Positions 21,858 through 31,979 of a stretch of 64,000 bases of DNA are shown here, one piece after another (the first letter of the stretch is position 1; every line of letters starts with the position of its first letter). The position numbers and the translations under genes were made by a program. The stretch is taken from positions 3,463,001-3,527,000 of the forward strand of contig JAOTON010000385.1 in the NCBI GenBank assembly GCA_034440635.1. The letters run 5' to 3'. The notes beneath the pieces are model-generated. The model searched no databases and was not told where the DNA came from. It worked only from the letters and a program-made list of their open reading frames with translations. This DNA comes from Lepas anatifera (lineage: Eukaryota > Arthropoda > Thecostraca > Lepadidae).

Positions 21858-23139
21858 TACATGAAATATCGACAATAGCTGGTCAAATGCAAAGTGATTT
21901 GGAAGTGCATACTGAAGAATGATGTCTTCCATTTTATTTTACTGAACAGCTGTTTTTTAAATTTTGCATCGACAGTTGCAGTGGCATGCATCCTGTGGTG
22001 TAGCAGCCACGTGCGTTTACTAAAACAATTTACCTCTCAGATCTGATTGGAGCAATGGATCATTTAGGCAAACTTTTTTTAGCTGTTGCCATAACTGAGA
22101 ATAGTCACTGACTCATAAAAAACCTGATAAAAACGTCCAGATCATGGCAGACATCAACTCATTTCCTACACTGCCGGAGCTCGATCTAACGTTGGAGCCG
22201 AGCTTGATCCAAAGTTGGAGATGCTCTAGGTTGTGCTGTTAGTGATTTGTGGACGGAATAGTAACACCAAAGTCACATTCGCAGGGCAGGGCGCTGCGGC
22301 CGGACGCCTCGGCTTTCACCAGGCCGGCGCCGAGGTCGTCGCTGCTGCGTTTTTACGCAATTGCCAGTCAAGGCGGCGCACGGTGCAGCCACTCCGGAAC
22401 CGAGGCGGAACCGGCAGGCCGCCACAGGAAACGGCCACGGGCACAACACGCGCGCGCGCGGCCCAGTTCGAGCCCGCGCGGCGGTTAGTCAGCTGACGCG
22501 GCTTTGACTAACGGGTGTGAAAAGGTGGTGGGGTGGGGGCTGGGGCCGGGGAGGCGGTGAGGTTGGGGGGTCGGTGCCGACGATAGCCGGTGGAACGGGG
22601 AAAGACGCCCGAGAACCCCACGTGGCCGGCGGAGGTAGAACGCTTGGCTTGACATTGACAGTGCCCCGTGTGTGAGGAATGATTGTGCCGCTGGCCAATC
22701 AGCTGACCCTGGGACATTTGGGTGACGGATCCATGACATGCAGTAATCAACAACCCTTGAGAATGGAGCAGGGATGCTATTTTTATAATATTATTATATC
22801 ATCATAATATTATCGTACCCACTCCATTGAACAATTGTCCCTGGTCTTGCTGGCTTTGCTTAATTCGATTAATCCTACAAATACGTAATCATTTTTTTAA
22901 TCGTGCTCCCATTGACTTAGTAGCTAAGGACAAAACCTCGTACGAGCTGCTTCGTAGAATGTGGTTTGCGACGTTTTGGTTCTGCAGCTTTAAATCACCT
23001 CAAGAGCAAAGTTTTCATTGACATCCTCCTTAACAACACATTAACAAGGAATGTACATAAAAGATTTAACGGATAAAATGCCCTGCGAACTAAAAAAACG
23101 AACCATCCAAAAGGCATAGATATCCGTAACCACTTCGCC
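21858..23139. other. intergenic with a CpG-rich block
   Basis: 22260-22640 is markedly GC- and CpG-rich (GGCCGGCGCCGAGG, CGCGCGCGCG), the look of an unmethylated promoter island, but no convincing exon adjoins it. AT-rich palindromes occur at 22770-22815. Confidence 0.4.
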
Positions 23140-23149
23140 AGAGCCTTTG

Positions 23150-23412
23150 GTGTGTCCACACTGACGACCAGGTGGACGCATCCACACTGATGACCAGGTG
23201 GACGCATCCACACTGACGAACAGATGGACGCATCCACACTGACAACCAGGTTGACGCATCCACACTGACGACCAGGTGGACGCATCCACACTGACGACCG
23301 GATGGACGCATCCACACTGATGAACAGATGGACGCATCCACACTGATGAACAGATGGACGCATTTGATGAACGATGGGTTTACACTGACAACCGGATGGA
23401 CGCATTCAGACG
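23150..23412. repeat. 26-bp minisatellite
   Basis: About nine to ten copies of GGACGCATCCACACTGAYGA followed by CCAGGT, the last ones degenerate. Frames reading CVHLVVSVDAS on the minus strand are its translation (26 residues per three units). Confidence 0.92.
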
Positions 23413-25386
23413 CGAACCGGGTCAAGATATGTCCGAAGTCGGATATTTCAAGTGTTGAAAAATCAAATACTTTGAAGTTTTTATCCGTTGCTTTGGACTC
23501 TCTGCCTTTTACATAGGCCAGCTGTTTAACATGTCATTAAGGTCGAAATTGCTACTTGTTGTTTGTTCAGTGCTTACTTTTATTAAATTTGACCTAAGCT
23601 TTTTTGCCTTCTTGGGAGTTCACCCTATCTCCCTAAAATTATCCAAAAGGAAGAGGGTCGTTCATAATTTCCGAGCTTCTTGGTAGGAAGCTTACACTTT
23701 ATGGATCAATTTGGCATTGAATTACATAGCCACCGAAAAGGGGCAAACTCAACTGACGCTACAAAACTTTCGCGTGACCAAATACTGTTTAATTTGGATC
23801 CTCTTTCCTCTGCAGCGGCGGTTTAGAATGTCCGGTTTTATCCTATTTTGACTGAGATCAAAAATTGTTGGAAAGTGGGGCTGCCCCCCCCCCGGTGACC
23901 CTTAATTATGCTTTACCTACCTAGATCTTGCTTTATATACACCGCACTGCCTTTATGACGACTACCTATTTAACCGAGGTATTCCGCTTTGGAAATTTTA
24001 TGGTAAAGATTTATTTATTCCTGAAATATATTTCAGAACTCCTGTTAGATCAGATCCAAATGCTTAAAACCGCATGAGATATATGGATCTAACCGTTAAC
24101 TACGCATAGGGGGCGTGGAGGGCCAACTCGGAAATAGTAAAAACATAGTGTTTTAATCAGCAACGTTTGCATTTGACAACGCTCTTTGCCTCCCCCCCCT
24201 CGCGTTCTAGTGCGCATACAACATGTTAAGTCATGGCAGGTAGTAATTAAATTTGGAGAAACGACCGGTAATATGTTAATTTTTCCTCATTCTTATTACG
24301 AGCAAATTGTGTTCTCTGAAAAAAAACAAGGAATGCGACTTTTTCCCTCAACTCATACACGCCACGAACTTTCGACCAGTGATGTATAAGCTTATGACGT
24401 AGTGCGACAATACAAGCTGCATTAGCTCGTGTATAAGCCTATATAAACATGTAGGCAACTATATCAGCGGCCTTTTATATCTAAGAGAAGACTAAGCATC
24501 TCATTAAATCAAACTTACTCGTATATCCACCTTATCCGTAGCAGTATAAATTTATGAGCAAACGTGTCTTCACAGGTAAGACAACTGACCTATGAATTGT
24601 TTAAATATATTTTTGAAAATAGATAAGGCCCAATTAGCTTGATTACTCTTGGGCATCTATCAGACTGTGGGCTTCTGACTTCTACTTTCTGTAATCAAAC
24701 TTTACACATGCAAAAGATGGCTCACCTCAAGGTTTTGAAAAGTTTGCATGCAATCTTGTCTTCATGCCTTAAACTATCTAAAAGTTTAAACTATATCAGC
24801 GGAACTTAGTATGGCAACACGAATTTTCGTAGATAATTATAACTATCGCCACCGCAAACCATGATGTAAATACGCTAAACAACACTGGTCTATTCTATCA
24901 CAAGGAGTCAGCAGCAACAGCTTTGGGGCCTTACGACACACCGACTGCTGAGGTCATATGGTGTCACCAACTCTCACCCTGTCGGGAGGGTATTATGGGG
25001 ATCGGAAAGACTTATACAGAATACCCACCCGGGGATTTGGGCCTGGGTCAACGGCGTGGAAGTCGAATGATGTTCCCCCCACGCCATTGCATCCTTTATT
25101 TTTAGGAATCAAAAGATTTTGACTGTACGGGGAAAGTCACAAAGAAAGGGGATTGAAACGGCTAACGCTCTAGCCTAAGAGCAACTCCAAACATTTGCCA
25201 AGAACATGCTTAGCACTGAAAGCGGTAAGTGGTTATATCTTACTAGATGCTAGAAGTTTACAAATTTTCATCCACATTGAAATTGTGCAGGTGCCCAAGG
25301 CGTAAAATTTAACGTGAAATCACCCTGTAATGCAGACTTCGCCCACAAAATGACCCTGTACTGCATGAACGACCCTTTACTGCAAG
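23413..25386. other. intergenic, nothing recognised
   Basis: AT-rich DNA with no domain-bearing frame, no structured RNA and no clear repeat. Confidence 0.45.
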
Positions 25387-25560
25387 GGTGCCGGGTGGCC
25401 TAGCGGCTTAGTGCCCATCTTTATATTGGACAACATGGATTAACGCGGGTTCAATCCCTACGACGGGAAACTGCGGGGAGCGAAATCTGATAGCGACCAC
25501 CCAGCCCGCAAACAAGAGTAGGTCTGGAAGCACCAGACTGGAACGGAATTGAATCTCAAA
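25387..25560 (+). mobile_element. tRNA-derived SINE (family 2), copy 2
   Basis: GCCGGGTGGCCTAG start, A box TGGCCTAGCGG and B box GGTTCAATCCC, matching the copy at 11291. The tail after about 25500 diverges and no target duplication was identified. Confidence 0.7.
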
Positions 25561-28179
25561 ATGTGTATAAAATTAACTAGTTGGTGACGTTATTTTTGGC
25601 CTATCTCCTTGAGCATGGAATGCAAAGTTGAAAAAGTTCCGAAGGATTATACATGCGGACACAGCCCTTTAGAAGAATATCAGTGTAACAGATCGTGTAA
25701 AAACCACTGGTCATGGTATCTGAAGTGAATTCTAAATAAAGCTTGCTATCAGCAGCCTTCATCGGCACGCAGTAAAGAATGTAATATACGGAAGTCGATC
25801 TCGACTACTTTTCAGGATTCTATAGTATTTCTGAAAACAATTTTCGATGACCACTGGTGATTTAGAGAATTTGTAAATGCTGTGTTGTTGCAGCGAGTGG
25901 CGTGATTACTGCATGACGTCACATTAAAAGAATAGAATTTAAGTGGGAGCATGGTGGGGCAGATACTCCCTCCCAAAACCCGTGGAGACAGTTTTGGCTG
26001 TGTAGTATTTCCAGACATGTTACAAACTAATGTAGCCAAATCAGGACTGATAGAACAATATTCTTAGGATAGGCATGATTCCATAGGCATTTCAGTAAAT
26101 TTCAGCCAGAAATACTTCCGCAATTTTCCTGAACAAAGACCTGCACATTGTCAAAGATATGATATGCCCGTCTTGGCTAGCCGTCCTGTGAAACAATGCG
26201 GTTGTTTGTCAGTGTGAGACTTCTGTCGACAGGCACGCCTGGAGGGAAGGAGGGGGAAGGGGGCCAGCTGTTCTGGACATAAGGGTGAAGTTCTCTTCAG
26301 TACCATGCGCGTCGACCCCCCTCCTCCCCACCGCCCACTGCCGCTGTTGGGCGTCCTGCGGGCGGGTGGTCGGGGGCAAAGGTCTAAACGGGGACAGCGC
26401 CGATGGTTCCAGAAGCAAAGTAGCACAGACGCCCCGTCAAGCCGCACCCAACCGGTTATTGTCGGACACCTTTAGACAAATGCAGTGACAGCTCGACACA
26501 GGCCGTTAACACACACGTCACTCCCCTGGTGATTAGGTGATCAGGTGATTTGGCTGATGGATGATGCAGCCCATAATTTTAGTTTGACAAAGAGGGAGGG
26601 CCTAATGAGCAGAACCACTGCATAGATAAATGCATTAACCAATTATGGGCTGTGCGTGAGAGCGTTAGTACGGGAGTAGTTGCTTTGCCTTCGGATCAGG
26701 CATAACGAATTCTGCGAGGAACAACAAATCACTTTTTCGATTCTAGAGTCCAAAAAAGGCAATGAACATCCTTGTGATGAACTCTTCTTCAAAATGTAAT
26801 TATTATCACACGTATAAATGTTTCATGATGGCAGTGAATCAGTGTTGGCAGGTTCAGGACCAGTGTTGGCAGTGAACTTTTGTGTATAGGCTTTCTTTCT
26901 TCGGATATTGTAGCCATGTGGTGACTAAGAACATAGTCTGTTTCAGAATCGGTCCTTTAGCTGCCGAGAAATTCCATATACCAGTATCTACTGCTCGTAC
27001 ATACACCTAAATAGCGCTGTCCTTACCAAGGATCAATTTGTAGCTTTGATGGGAAGGTGCAGAGCTAGATACGTCTATGTCTCTAAGTACATCTAAGTCC
27101 CAGATATATCTATGTATCCTGCAGAGTCAAGCTATATTTGAGTGTGAAATGTGCTTTGAGTTGACTCTTAACTGACTTCAATTAAGAACTAAATCAATTA
27201 CTTCTGACTCAGCAGTCAGCTCAGGAGGTCACTGCCTGCTATAATCTAAAGTGCAGTCTACCGAAGCGAAGTGTTCTACTAGTTATTAGCAAAAGTAGCA
27301 TTAAAGGTTTTCCTTCTTAATCGGTTTCCCAAACTCTCCCTGTAGTATTCAAAAGCTTTGGAAGCTGAATATTTCAAAAACCATAAACAAATTCCAGTCC
27401 TGACCTTCAAAAATGAAAGACTGTTTCCAGTACATTTTTTAAATTAGATTTTTATGTCTCAAGTGTCTCAGGATTAAAAAACACATTTTTGTAACTGACC
27501 TTGTAGTAGTTTTTTAGAAAACGCCTCGAAATAAAATATAATCGGGCGTGTGAAAAACTATAACAGTATTCCCATAGTCGCTTTAGCCACCATCTCTCTC
27601 AAAACGCAGCAGTGTCGTGAGAGCTACATCATGTTGAACTGCTCGCCAACAAGTAGCTGCTCTTCAGAGGAGCCGCTGATTTCGCTGGGGCAGATGCCAG
27701 TGAAAGATATACATATTATCATAGCGATTCTGATCAAGTTAGGCTGGTGAGTATCTGCCTCTCAACAGGTGGTGCCTATCTCGGCTGGGACAGACACAGG
27801 CGGCGTGCAATCACGGCGAATCTGATACAGAGCCGATAATGAGAGAGAATATCTGCCACGAGACGCGACAACACTGGAACAGTTGATAAAAACAGAGGAC
27901 TCAGATAGAAGAGATACAGGGGAAAAGTGAGCGCTGCTGGCGAGTGAGCGGCTCCGTCACGATAAACGGAGTAAGATACGGATAACGGTTAGATACCAAC
28001 GGTAAATGTTTATAAGCGGCCCTGTGCAGTAGCCACGGCGGCCAGTGGCAACCGCCCGCACGCACAATCACAGTCACCTCAGCGGCTACACCTTGTAGGT
28101 GCCGGCACTGTCGGAAATCAGCAGGCAACAAGATATGGACAACTTACCGATGAAGATAGCAGCGGCGTGGACGTTATCA
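25561..28179. other. intergenic, nothing recognised
   Basis: No coding or RNA gene. A GC-rich patch at 26290-26420 and a patch with repeated CTAAGT words near 27080-27110 were noted, with no further meaning. Confidence 0.4.
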
Positions 28180-28470
28180 CCAGTCTCCGGAACAATTACC
28201 ACTAATCTGAAACAGGCACATCGCGCCAGACCCCGCAGCCGCCCGCAAAATGTCGGCAGGTCACGTGGTTGGCCGGTCCGCTCGCTGATTGGCCGTCGGC
28301 TGGCACAGTTGTCACAGTTCGGAGGCAGTCCAGGGTGCCCTCGTGACGCGTCGCCGTCGCTGGCGCCCCGGCTCGCCGCTATCGGCTGAGCAAACATGGC
28401 CGACGCGGCGGGAGCCCTCGGGCACGTGAACGCCCGCAGCGTTGGGAGAGAGGGGATGCCCAGGCCGGAG
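28180..28470. promoter_or_regulatory. CpG-rich promoter-like block
   Basis: A GC- and CpG-dense island holds an inverted CCAAT box (TGATTGGCCGTCGG, 28286), a second TTGGCC context and CACGTG words (28264, 28421). It ends at CAAACATGGCCGACG, which fits both a start-codon context and a YY1-type ATGGC element. No TATA box. Expression direction is inferred only from the ATG. Confidence 0.4.
28396..28467 (+). CDS. candidate first coding exon
   Basis: AAACATGGCC opens a short frame: MADAAGALGHVNARSV, then PRPEQNV with a stop (TAG) directly after. A donor GTATAG overlaps the end but is weak. It lies at the edge of the CpG-rich block, which is the only supporting context. No family is recognised and no downstream exon was found. 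Confidence 0.22.
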
Positions 28471-28734
28471 CAGAACGTATAGGTACTGTTAGGTGAGGAT
28501 CAGCACCTGAGGACATTTTCGGTAGGAGTGGTGCTTTTGAATTTTTTGGGTCTAAGGTTTGAATGTCTTTAATTGTTGTGTCTTTTGGCCTATACGTATA
28601 GGATTTCCCTAACTTTTTTCTTTTGTCCAAGTTTGGTTTTTTGGAGTCAGAGTTTCACTAAAGTGATCAGTTGACTTGTCACGGGGACCCGATCCCACCA
28701 TCCGAACGAGCAATTCCCAAAATAAAGGGTCAAT

Positions 28735-28965
28735 TTAGAAGCCAAAGTTTAACGTCCCACAAATCACAGGGACGGCCGCCCCGCTCAGGTCACCCTCTCA
28801 CCAGTCAGTTGCCAGCCGACCTACGTCGGGTAAACTATGGACCGCCGGAGCGTCTCAGGGGAACCGATCCCAAGATTTTGCATGCACTGCCACTGTGTGT
28901 TTCTGAGCAGCGGACCGGAGCCCAACGCTCTACCAACTGTGCTACCGGGACGGCTATTAGTGATG
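28735..28965 (-). mobile_element. tRNA-derived SINE (family 3), copy 1
   Basis: Read on the minus strand: GGTAGCACAGTTGGTAGAGC (A-box region), a degenerate B box near GGATCGGTTCCCC, a central CCCGACGTAGGTC, then GACCTGAGCGGGGCGG and the end GGGACGTTAAACTTTG. The copy at 56270-56490 matches throughout, defining a family. Confidence 0.8.
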
Positions 28966-29655
28966 GGCAAAGCCAAAGGATAGGATAGGATGGGGACAGG
29001 ATTTTAACTCCAGTGATTTGTACTGAAGCCTCAAAACCAGGGATGCGGAGCCGAGAAAATTTTGGACGGCTCCGGCTCCGGCTCCGGTCCGGGGTTATGA
29101 TTTCGGCTCCGGCTCCGGCCCCGGCTCCGGGTTCAAGTGTCCTAACGGCTCCGGCTCCGGCTCCGGCTCCGGGAAAAATAGTCGGCTCCGACCGGCTCCG
29201 GCTCCGGCTCCGGCTCTGGCTCTGACAATGTACATACCTACATCCAAAATGTGATCGACATATTCTCAAGTACGTGAAAGTCCATCAGATACAAAGTGAT
29301 TATGTATCTGTACGAATGAAAAATGGCGACTGGATGAACGAACGCTCTTGACCAGATGCCAAAGGCCAGTGAACCTCAAAACTGGACCAGCCTGCACTGC
29401 AGTGCATTCGTATGGCAAACTGCACTGCACTTGTTATGGCAAGCAGAAATGTGGGTCAGACATGCCCGCAAACCCACATACAAATTAAAGATACAGCGAT
29501 CAAGTAAAGCTTGGACGGCCCCCAAATAAAAATTTCGATGAGCTAACAGTGTTCAACATCGAAAGTACATCAGATAGGCTGATGGCCTACTTCCTTTTCG
29601 AGAAAAATCAAAACCAACCACCCTACTGCCCAGGGCCCAGAAGCTGGTTCGCTCA

Positions 29656-29886
29656 CTATACCACCCAATCGCGGTTGGAGCGGAGCAGCAACATTGCCTC
29701 CAATGTGTCTGCTCTTAGACTGGACCTGAGATCAGTAAGCAGTAGCTTCATCGCGGAGAACAACCTCTCCACGGACACCTGAGTAACTGGAAGCGCGACC
29801 ATTACCAGGCTAGCCGGCTGGATGATTGCTGGATATCTATCTAAGATTTCCCATACGGTCGCCCCTTTAGGCGACCCAGGTTTTTG
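29656..29886 (-). pseudogene. hAT transposase C-terminal (dimerisation) remnant
   Basis: The minus-strand frame ending at stop 29656-29658 reads WEILDRYPAIIQPASLVMVA, then SVERLFSAMKLLLTDLRSSL and LEAMLLLRSN. The SVERLFS motif followed by R..L....L...LLL is the hallmark of the hAT C-terminal dimerisation region (hATC). Only about 77 residues remain readable, so it is a fragment of the element's transposase, which excises and reinserts DNA. Frames further upstream are broken. Confidence 0.88.
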
Positions 29887-30007
29887 AAGTCGGCTAGTGC
29901 CGCATCGAGTGACGAGGATGCTGTTTTCTGCGCCTTTTGTCTTCGGTTCTCGACCGACCTAGCATAAACTACTTCTCCGAGTATATGATAGCTCTCCTGG
30001 GGGGGGG

Positions 30008-30154
30008 GGGCTGGGAGCAAATATTCTATTGCTCGACAGACCTAGTGTAAACACCTTTTTCAAAAAATTTATTCGGCCTTTGGGGGGCCAGAAGATAGTC
30101 TGCCTCCTTCCAGGGCTTTGGGGGGGGCCATGGCCGGAATGGAATCCTCCTGCG
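30008..30154. repeat. dispersed repeat shared with 44050-44195
   Basis: Blocks GCTCGACAGACCTAGTGTAA and CCATGGCCGGAATG are conserved in order at 44050-44195. It hosts the 133-bp MITE. Confidence 0.75.
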
Positions 30155-30303
30155 TCTGCCAACAGGGGCGGATGCAGGCCGACGGTATAGGGTAAATCGT
30201 GAAAAACATGGTTTTTTTAAGAAAATCGGCAAAAATCGCCAAACATGGGCGGCTTGGGGGCAAATGCCTTTTTGCCCCCCATGGATCCGCCAGTGTCTGC
30301 CAA
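30155..30303. mobile_element. 133-bp hAT-type MITE with 8-bp TSD
   Basis: The body 30163-30295 starts CAGGGGCGGATGCAGG and ends ATGGATCCGCCAGTG, inverted repeats. TCTGCCAA is repeated exactly at 30155-30162 and 30296-30303. A related copy of the host repeat at 44040-44200 lacks it and shows the unoccupied site. Confidence 0.92.
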
Positions 30304-30656
30304 TGCTTTCATTTGTTGCCAATTTCTGCCCATGCTAAATAGCCGGAGCGCATCCCCTGCCTGAGAGTGAGACCGTCTACGGAACACCCTAGTTGCAATA
30401 TTTCACTAATCTCGATATACATAACATATTGAGAAAATGTAATATTTCAGGTAAATAAATGTGTTTCTATACGACATCTTACGAGGTAAAATGTGACCAT
30501 TTCACGTTTGATTTTTGGTAATTTTAGAGCTCTTTGGGAGCCGGAGCCGGACCCTTTCTGACGGCTACGGCTCCGGCTCCGGCTCCGGGCAGAATGGTCG
30601 GCTCCGATCGGCTCCGGCTCCGGATCCGCCTCCGGCTCCGCATCCCTGCTCAAAAC

Positions 30657-30890
30657 GCTGTGCTTTTGAATCTTGAGCCGAGACTAGTTCCCCAGGATTG
30701 TCGCTTGCCACAATTTTGGGGAACTAGATCCCCAGGATTGTCGCTTGCCATCTCTCGGTAAGCGACGCACCCTGTTGTATCGAGGCCTGACTTCCAGCTC
30801 CAATAGCCACCCAGTGGCGGCGTAGCCAAAGGGGTCCTTGGGATCCACGGACCCTCTCCTTTGGGCTGACCTTGTGCACTGCAAAGCTAA
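30657..30890. other. short duplication and MITE-like piece
   Basis: CCCAGGATTGTCGCTTGCCA occurs twice, at 30691 and 30731 (about 40-bp tandem duplication). AGTGGCGGCGTAGCC at 30813 resembles hAT MITE ends. Confidence 0.45.
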
Positions 30891-30893
30891 GGC

Positions 30894-31099
30894 ACTGGTT
30901 TCGCGGGACCACGAGTTTGGTCTTAGGGGCCCCTGAACATCGGTTTCGGGGGCTCCTGAGCATCGGTCTCGGGGCCAACAAGCATTGGTCCCCGAGGGCC
31001 CGCGAACATTTATCTCGGGAGCCCCCAAACTCGGACTAGGTAGTCTCCCGAACTTGGTCTCGTGAATGGGGACTCGAGCTTGGTCTTAGGGCCCCCTGC
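30894..31099. repeat. 22-26-bp minisatellite
   Basis: About eight units starting GGTCTCGGGGCC or GGTCTTAGGGGCC and ending AACATC/AACTT. Confidence 0.75.
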
Positions 31100-31979
31100 A
31101 TTCCCAAAAAAGCATTGGCGGCTTTTGGGCATTTGATGAAAAAGGAATCTACACTTATAGAGACAGTTTTCCTGAAAAGTATTCAAGCCTCATTTTTGCA
31201 TATAAATATGGGAAACAGGCGTGAAGTTTGACCCCGGGCTCTCAGCTCAAGTGAGCCCCAGTCTAGGGGAACGTTTTTATTTATCTTTGGAAAGAAAGTT
31301 TCAGCCCATATAACACAGAAACCCAGACTGGAATTGGTCGTGCTCACCGATCTGCAGCAAGATGGGCCAGTTTTTACCTATGAAGTCTGACAGTGAAAAC
31401 AACTTGAACCTGGCAAACAGCTTTTGAATACGTATTTTTATATTTTGAATTCGTGAACAGGAAATCAGTGCTGAGCAAAGATTCTGGATGCGTTTTCAGA
31501 CCACCGATGAAAATTTCACTGAGTTGGAGAGGCATGGAACAGAGAAAATATGGCCGCAGAGGTAGAAATGTTTACAGCGAACTGCTTCGTTAGCCTAAGA
31601 CAAAATCATTGCTTATGTTGCCTCTTACTGTGAGTCATACTGAGAGCATGAATGTGGATGTGACTTTAGGGTTTTAAGGGTGTTTTCCGACATTCAAGGG
31701 TGATTTTCAAGTTATTAGAGGTGTTTGTGTGCTCTGAAAGCAAATAATTTCAAATTCCTGTTCATGAGTTTCACCGGATAGGAAAGGATGAGGCACTGAG
31801 AGACTTAGGCATATGCATAGGAACCGGGGTGCCAGGGTGGCTTATCACTGCCCCCTCCCACCCACACTTTTCTGTGGTCGCAATTGATATGAACTGTAAC
31901 AAACTATGAACAACTGTGACATAAAACAAGAAACCCAAACTGACCCTATAGCTTGCGTGGGAAACCTCTTTTCGAAGCT
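31100..31979. other. intergenic, nothing recognised
   Basis: No gene, RNA or clear repeat was seen before the large minisatellite begins. Confidence 0.45.

Larger units (their letters stand above)
29038..30648 (-). mobile_element. hAT transposon with 8-bp TSD and GGCTCC subterminal repeats
   Basis: The ends CAGGGATGCGGAGCC (29038) and GGCTCCGCATCCCTG (ending 30648) are perfect inverted repeats. CTCAAAAC is repeated exactly outside (29030-29037, 30649-30656), the 8-bp duplication of hAT elements. Both subterminal regions consist of GGCTCC/GGCTCCGG repeats (29070-29222, 30535-30640), likely transposase-binding arrays. A transposase relic lies on the minus strand inside. A 133-bp MITE and another repeat are nested within. 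Confidence 0.95.

Noticed and set aside
23150..23412. CRISPR-like array
   Set aside because: The 26-bp units are directly tandem with no unique spacers, and the DNA is eukaryotic.
22995..23425. Cysteine-rich repeat proteins (CVHLVVSVDAS type)
   Set aside because: All reading frames of a 26-bp minisatellite stay open and give repeats; no start, splice or composition support.
28835..29269. RS-rich splicing-factor-like protein
   Set aside because: The Arg-Ser run is the translation of GGCTCC repeats in the hAT terminal region; the same at 30447-30653.
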